From Azospirillum soli (lineage in GTDB: Bacteria > Pseudomonadota > Alphaproteobacteria > Azospirillales > Azospirillaceae), in NCBI RefSeq assembly GCF_017876165.1, contig NZ_JAGINQ010000023.1, positions 1 to 64,000 of the forward strand: a stretch of DNA of 64,000 nt. The letters run 5' to 3'. The translations under genes and the position numbers were made by a program. Each line of letters starts with the position of its first letter. Position 1 is the first letter of the stretch. Positions 59,484 through 64,000 of the stretch are shown here, piece after piece. The notes under the pieces are model-generated. The model did no database searches. It saw only the letters and a program-made list of their open reading frames with translations, and was not told the DNA's origin.

Positions 59484-62400
59484 ATGAGCCTCCTTCATCG
59501 TCTGCTTCTGCTGGTGTTCCTGGCGTTGGTGCCGGCCGCCGTTATCGAGGTCAGGAACGAGCTGACGCTCCGCACCGCCCGCGAGGCGGACGTGCACCAG
59601 GGCGCGCTGCGCCTCGCCGCGCTGTTCGAGGCGGAGCAGGAGAGGCTGGTCGACGGACTCCGTCAGGTGTTGAGCACCTTGGCGAACTCGGACGCCATTC
59701 GAAATCCGTCCGCCGGTTCGTGCCAGACGCTGATGAACAGCCTGCGCCAGTCCTATCCCGCCTACCTGGAGGTCCATGTCGCGGGAGTCGATGGGACCAT
59801 CCGCTGCGCCACCGATCCTGCCGCCGTCAGTTTATCCATCTCCGACCGCCGCCACTTTCGTGAAGCTCTGGAAACGGAGGGCTTCACGATCGGCGAACAC
59901 ATCCGCCAGCGCACCAACGGCCTGCCGGCGTTGCCGGTGGGGCTGCCGTACCGCGACAACGGCGGAAAGACCGCCGGCGTGATCACGGCGCTGGTCGATA
60001 TCGGTTGGCTCGACGACTATCTGTCGAAGAAGCCTTTGCCGCTGAACGCCGCCCTGACCCTGATCGATCGCAGTGGTACGATCATCGCCCGCGTGCCGAA
60101 CATCCCCGGCATCGTCGGTTCGGCCCTGCCCGAACGGTTCCGCCCCCTGATGACCGCCGACGCTCCGGGCACCGTGGAAATGCCGGGTTTCAACGGGCAA
60201 CCCCGGATCGTCGCCCACATGCCGATCAAGGCCGGCCTGGACGGGATCGGCGTGCTGGTCGCCCTGGACAAGAGCGTGGTCACCGGTCCGATCGACGAGG
60301 CGATGCACCGCGCGCTGGGCGTCATCGCGACGGTCATGGTCCTGACGATGCTTGCCGTCTGGTGGGGCGGCAACCGCTTCGTGCGGCGGCCGACCGCCCT
60401 GCTGGTCGAAGCCGCCCGGCGCTGGCGCGACGGGGATTGGACGGCCCGCACCGGGGTTGCCGAAGAGCGGTCGGAACTTGGAACGCTGGGCCGAGCCTTC
60501 GACGCCATGGCGGTGGAACTGGAGAAGCGCGCCCAAGCGGGGGAGCAAGCCAACGCGATGGCCCACAAGATGGCCGCCGTGCTGGCCAGCACCACCGACG
60601 GCGTGTTCGAGGTGGACCGCGACTGGCGCATCACCTTCATGAACGACCGGGCGCGGCTGCTGATCGCCGACGGGCGCGACCTGATCGGCCGTTGCCTGTG
60701 GGACGCCTTTCCCGAAGCGGTCGGCACCGTCTTTTCCGACCACTACCAGCGCGCCATGGACGAGCAGGAGGCGGTCGAATTCGAGGGCTTCTTCCCGCCG
60801 CTCGATGCTTGGTACGCGGTGCGCGCCTTCCCCTCGCGCGACGGGCTGGCGGTCTTCTTCCAGGACATCACCACCCGCAAGCGCGGCGAGGCGGCGCTGG
60901 AGTTCGCCAACCAGGAAAAGAACGCGCTGCTGACCCAGCTGAACGGGCTGCTGGAAAGCGCCCCGGTCGCCTTCGCCTTCTTCGACCGCGAACACCGCTA
61001 CATCCGGCTCAACCAGAACCTTGCGGACCTCAACGGCCTGACGGTGGAGGCGCACCTCGGCCGCCGGCTGGCCGAGATGGTTCCGTCGATCGCTCCCAGC
61101 GTCGCTCCGCTGATCGATCAGGTGTTCAGGACCGGGCAGGCGCTTCCCTACCGGGAGGTCGTCGGTGAAACGCACAAGTTGCCCGGCGTACGCCGCCACT
61201 GGCTGGCCGCCTATTTCCCCGTGCACAGCGGGCCGGAGGTCGCTGCCGTCGGCGCGGTCGTCATGGAAATCTCCGACCTGCGCCAAGCCGAGGCGGGCCG
61301 GCGCCAGAGCGACGAACGTTTCCGGTCGGTCTTCGAATCGGCGGCGGTGGGCATCGAGCGTCTGGCGCTGGACGGGCGCTACCTCGACGTCAACGCCAAG
61401 CTCTGCTCGATCCTCGGTTACCGGCGCGAGGAGTTGCTGGAGCGGAGCTACCGTGACGTCACCGATCCCGACGACCTTCAGGCTGAGGACGCGCTGCTCG
61501 ACCGCCTGCTGGGCGGCGAGATCCCCAGCTACGCCATCGAAAAGCGTTGCGTCCGCAAGGACGGTGCGGCCGTGTGGGTGCGGGTCACCTCGTCGCTGGC
61601 CCGCCTCACCGGGACGGAAATGGCCTACCGCCTGTCCATCGTGGAGGACATCACCGAAGCGAAGACGATGGAGGAGGCACTGCGCGCCGCCAAGGACGAG
61701 GCCGAGCGCGCCGATCTCGCCAAGTCGAAGTTCCTGGCCGCCGCCAGCCATGACCTGCGCCAGCCCTTGCAGTCGCTGTTCTTCTTCTCCGCCGCGCTGG
61801 CCGGCCTCATCGACGACCCCAAGGCCGCCGCCCTGCTGCGGCATCTGGAACAGGGCCTCGACGCGCTGAAGAGCCTGCTGGACAGCCTGCTGGACGTGTC
61901 GCGCCTGGACGCCGGGGTCGTGACGCCGGTGCTGGAGGATTTCGATATCGCCGAGGTGCTCGACCCCATCCGGACCGCCTTCGAGCCGCTCGCCGCCGAA
62001 AAGGGGCTCGACTGGCGGGTGGAGGGCTGCGCGGGCCGGGTGCGCAGCGACCGCACGCTGCTGGGGCGGATGGTCCGCAACCTCGTGGACAACGCCCTGC
62101 GCTACACCGAATCCGGGCTGGTCCGCGTGCGCTGCAAGGTCGAGGGGCGGCAACTGTCGCTGGTCGTCCAGGACACGGGCATCGGCATCCCGGCCGACCA
62201 TCTGGAACGCATCTTCGAGGAGTTCCATCAGGTCGGCAACCCGGAGCGCGACCGCAACCAGGGCCTTGGCCTCGGCCTCGCCATCGTGCGGCGCCTGTCG
62301 CGCCTGCTCGACCACCCGGTGGAGGTGCGTTCGGTGCACGGCCAGGGTTCGGCCTTCCGCGTGCTCGTCCCGCTGAGCGACGCGGCGGTGAAGGAAGTTT

Positions 62401-62819
62401 CCAAAAGCATCATCGCCGCGCCGGTGGCGGACGGTGCGGGGCGGTTCGCCGTGCTGGTGGACGACGACGCCATCGTGCTGATGGGGCTTCAGATGATCCT
62501 GAAGGAGTGGGGCTACACGGTGCTGGCGGCGGGGAGCGCCGATCAGGCCATGGACCGGCTGGCGGAGCAGACGCGCACGCCCGACATCGTCATCGCCGAC
62601 TACCGCCTGCGCGAAGGGCGGGTCGGAACCGAGGTGATCGCCAAGGTGCGGGACCGCTATGGCGCCCACGTTCCCGGCGTGATCCTGACAGGGGAGACGG
62701 GCAGCGACTGCCTGCTCGACGCCGCCGCGCATGGTCTTGCCGTGATCCACAAGCCGGTCACCCCGCGCCAGCTCGGCGCCGTGGTGGAACAGCAGATGCG
62801 GGCGGTGGCGGCGGAGTAG
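59484..62819 (+). CDS. Hybrid sensor histidine kinase (Cache, HAMP, three PAS, REC)
   Basis: 1111 residues. Membrane segment 5-22, periplasmic Cache-type sensor about 25-270, second membrane segment about 275-295, HAMP about 296-350. Three PAS domains follow at about 365-465, 480-600 and 615-735, then HisKA with His756 in SHDLRQPL, HATPase with DNALRYTESG and DTGIGIPADHL, and a C-terminal receiver with VDDDA and phospho-acceptor Asp1039 (IADYRLREG) and lysine in HKPVT. The SHDLRQPLQ phospho-box is of a subgroup common in Azospirillum and relatives. Ligand unknown. No response regulator gene is adjacent, so its receiver probably regulates the kinase or passes phosphate elsewhere. Confidence 0.9.
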   Translation: MSLLHRLLLLVFLALVPAAVIEVRNELTLRTAREADVHQGALRLAALFEAEQERLVDGLRQVLSTLANSDAIRNPSAGSCQTLMNSLRQSYPAYLEVHVAGVDGTIRCATDPAAVSLSISDRRHFREALETEGFTIGEHIRQRTNGLPALPVGLPYRDNGGKTAGVITALVDIGWLDDYLSKKPLPLNAALTLIDRSGTIIARVPNIPGIVGSALPERFRPLMTADAPGTVEMPGFNGQPRIVAHMPIKAGLDGIGVLVALDKSVVTGPIDEAMHRALGVIATVMVLTMLAVWWGGNRFVRRPTALLVEAARRWRDGDWTARTGVAEERSELGTLGRAFDAMAVELEKRAQAGEQANAMAHKMAAVLASTTDGVFEVDRDWRITFMNDRARLLIADGRDLIGRCLWDAFPEAVGTVFSDHYQRAMDEQEAVEFEGFFPPLDAWYAVRAFPSRDGLAVFFQDITTRKRGEAALEFANQEKNALLTQLNGLLESAPVAFAFFDREHRYIRLNQNLADLNGLTVEAHLGRRLAEMVPSIAPSVAPLIDQVFRTGQALPYREVVGETHKLPGVRRHWLAAYFPVHSGPEVAAVGAVVMEISDLRQAEAGRRQSDERFRSVFESAAVGIERLALDGRYLDVNAKLCSILGYRREELLERSYRDVTDPDDLQAEDALLDRLLGGEIPSYAIEKRCVRKDGAAVWVRVTSSLARLTGTEMAYRLSIVEDITEAKTMEEALRAAKDEAERADLAKSKFLAAASHDLRQPLQSLFFFSAALAGLIDDPKAAALLRHLEQGLDALKSLLDSLLDVSRLDAGVVTPVLEDFDIAEVLDPIRTAFEPLAAEKGLDWRVEGCAGRVRSDRTLLGRMVRNLVDNALRYTESGLVRVRCKVEGRQLSLVVQDTGIGIPADHLERIFEEFHQVGNPERDRNQGLGLGLAIVRRLSRLLDHPVEVRSVHGQGSAFRVLVPLSDAAVKEVSKSIIAAPVADGAGRFAVLVDDDAIVLMGLQMILKEWGYTVLAAGSADQAMDRLAEQTRTPDIVIADYRLREGRVGTEVIAKVRDRYGAHVPGVILTGETGSDCLLDAAAHGLAVIHKPVTPRQLGAVVEQQMRAVAAE

Positions 62820-62835
62820 TCGGACGGGGAATGGC

Positions 62836-63135
62836 CTATTCGGCCCGCACGCCCTGCCGGAAATCCACCGCGATCACCGTGGACCGGGCGAGCAGGGCGT
62901 CCCGTCCGGCCTCCGTCAGCCGGCAGACCAGCCAATCGGGCTTCAGGGGGTTGTGGAACCAGCGCTCCGCCCAGCCGGCCTTGATGCAGCTCTCGATGGT
63001 CTGCTTTTTGACGCGCTGCCCGTCCGTGTCGAACAGGGGCAGCTTGCCGCCCGGCTGGTCCAGGCCCCGGCGCAGCCACGCCGCCTGCGGGCCGCTGGGA
63101 GGACGTCGGGAACCGGTGCGGCGCGGCGCGGCCAT
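62836..63135 (-). CDS. Unrecognised small protein
   Basis: 99 residues, not recognised. After a basic N-terminus, the centre (about 30-85) has GQRVKKQTIESCIKAGWAERWFHNP and CRLTEAGRDAL, which look like a winged-helix fold. Ends with a strand-like VIAVDFRQG. Converges on the hybrid kinase gene with 16 bp between. A DNA-binding role is a guess. Confidence 0.55.
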   Translation of the reverse strand: MAAPRRTGSRRPPSGPQAAWLRRGLDQPGGKLPLFDTDGQRVKKQTIESCIKAGWAERWFHNPLKPDWLVCRLTEAGRDALLARSTVIAVDFRQGVRAE

Positions 63136-63236
63136 GATGGACTCCGTGATGTTGCCGGAGGAGGAGCCTGTGGCAAAGTTCGGACACTCTACGCCGAAAG
63201 TGCAGGTCGCGCATCACAGCAGGGAAGGGGGCCGAC

Positions 63237-63551
63237 ATGGAATTCGTATTCGCCTACATCACCGCCGGGTCGCGCGAGGAGGCGACGCGCATCGGTCGGA
63301 CCCTGGTCGAGGAACGGCTGGCGGCCTGCGCGAACATCCTGGACGGCATGACCTCCATCTACCGCTGGGAGGGCGCCATCGAGGAGGCGAGTGAAACCGT
63401 GCTGATCGCCAAGACGCGCGCCGACCTGTTCGACCGGCTGACCGCGCGGGTGAGGGATCTGCACAGCTACAACGTGCCTTGCGTGGTGGAACTGAAGGTC
63501 GGGCGCGGGAACCCGGCCTACCTCGATTGGTTGCGGGACGAGACCGCCTGA
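63237..63551 (+). CDS. cutA: Divalent-cation tolerance protein CutA
   Basis: 104 residues, normal CutA length. AYITAGSREEATRIGRTLVEERLAACANI and the strand IYRWEGAIEEASETVLIAKTR are family signatures. CutA proteins form PII-like cytoplasmic trimers of poorly defined role, linked to copper tolerance. Start ATG 63237 has GGGAAGGGGG-type purine run upstream. Confidence 0.92.
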   Translation: MEFVFAYITAGSREEATRIGRTLVEERLAACANILDGMTSIYRWEGAIEEASETVLIAKTRADLFDRLTARVRDLHSYNVPCVVELKVGRGNPAYLDWLRDETA

Positions 63552-63651
63552 CGTTTTCCGCGCGCATGCCCGCCATGTCCGGGGCGCATTGGATCCGCAT
63601 CGGCCCGCGTGCCAGTTTCATCGGCAATTCATCCGAATCCGGAGAGGTTTC

Positions 63652-64000
63652 ATGACGGATACGTCGGCGCGCCTGTCGATCGGCTTCTCCTGGGTTGGCC
63701 ACACGCTGATGCACATCGTCTCGGCGCTGTACCTGACCGTGGTGCTGGCGCTGGAGAAGGAATGGAACCTCCCCTATGACGAGCTGATCCGGCTGTGGAC
63801 GCTCGGTTCCCTGCTGATCGGCCTGGGCGCGCCGCTCGCCGGCTGGCTGGGCGACCGCTGGAGCGAGAGCCGGATGATGGCCGCCTTCTTCCTGGTGACC
63901 GGGGCCGGCGCGGTGGCGAGCGGGCTGGCCGACGGGCCGACGCAGATGCTTTGGGCGCTGGCGGCGCTGGGGCTCGGCAGCTCCATTTATCACCCGGTCG
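63652..64000 (+). CDS. MFS transporter (partial, 5-prime part only)
   Basis: At least 116 residues, running off the right edge. Start ATG 63652 with GGAGAGG at 63641-63647. Hydrophobic segments at about 15-35, 45-65 and 75-95, with the MFS loop GAPLAGWLGDRWSESRMM, the conserved G-x-L-x-D-R-x-x-x-R loop between TM2 and TM3. Substrate unknown. Confidence 0.85.
   Translation, partial: MTDTSARLSIGFSWVGHTLMHIVSALYLTVVLALEKEWNLPYDELIRLWTLGSLLIGLGAPLAGWLGDRWSESRMMAAFFLVTGAGAVASGLADGPTQMLWALAALGLGSSIYHPV

Noticed and set aside
1..64000. tRNA, rRNA, CRISPR array, insertion sequence, integrase or attachment site
   Set aside because: Looked for cloverleaf ends, regularly spaced repeats and transposase or integrase motifs; none seen. 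The long repeats are inside paralogous coding modules, not mobile elements.

Overview
The window is GC-rich (mostly high 60s percent by eye), densely packed alphaproteobacterial chromosomal or chromid DNA. A polar-type flagellin followed by FlbT, large TPR-glycosyltransferase proteins of the flagellar glycosylation type, a cytochrome-poor but RND- and TRAP-rich neighbourhood, and the codon use all fit Azospirillum or a close Rhodospirillales relative. The genus is an inference from protein resemblance. I see no rRNA, tRNA, CRISPR array, transposase or integrase.

Layout. (1) 1-6706, minus strand: a type I secretion locus made of an ABC exporter, an HlyD adaptor and a large RTX/FG-GAP calcium-binding protein that runs off the left edge. 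(2) 6865-8801, minus: a ParA/MinD-like ATPase followed by an unrecognised coiled-coil protein. (3) 8987-17692, plus: a sugar nucleotidyltransferase, a GT-B-like glycosyltransferase, pseudaminic-acid-type synthase and an SpsF-type cytidylyltransferase, then a tightly coupled acyl-building module (ACP, alpha/beta hydrolase, second ACP, acyl-adenylating enzyme, ketoreductase, KAS III). (4) 17857-20286: flagellin and FlbT. (5) 20283-33134: TPR proteins, two of them giant and carrying repeated glycosyltransferase-like domains, a TPR-methyltransferase and a DUF465 protein. (6) 33352-34114: a FlaG-like protein and a YjfB-like protein. (7) 34270-37287: ClpP-like protease, GT2 glycosyltransferase, metallophosphoesterase and an apparently collapsed amidohydrolase. 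(8) 37447-56063: three RND efflux systems, a TRAP transporter, a LysR/TauE pair and a TetR regulator. (9) 56420-64000: a lytic transglycosylase lipoprotein, hypothetical genes, a DUF882 peptidase-like protein, a hybrid sensor kinase, CutA and the start of an MFS transporter.

How it works together. Regions 3-6 read as a flagellin production and decoration island: a nonulosonic acid is made and activated, a short 3-hydroxyacyl group is probably built on dedicated carrier proteins to decorate it, glycosyltransferases attach the sugar, and FlbT and FlaG tune flagellin mRNA and filament. The most striking element is upstream of flagellin: a sigma-54 promoter preceded by five copies of GGCA-N5-TGCC spaced close to whole helical turns. 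Three of them lie inside the 3-prime end of the KAS III coding sequence. The flagellin leader can also fold its ribosome binding site into a small hairpin, a plausible FlbT target. Other good regulatory signals are a 24-bp operator before the first RND system, a 14-bp operator before tetR, and a mirrored divergent promoter at 58285-58314.
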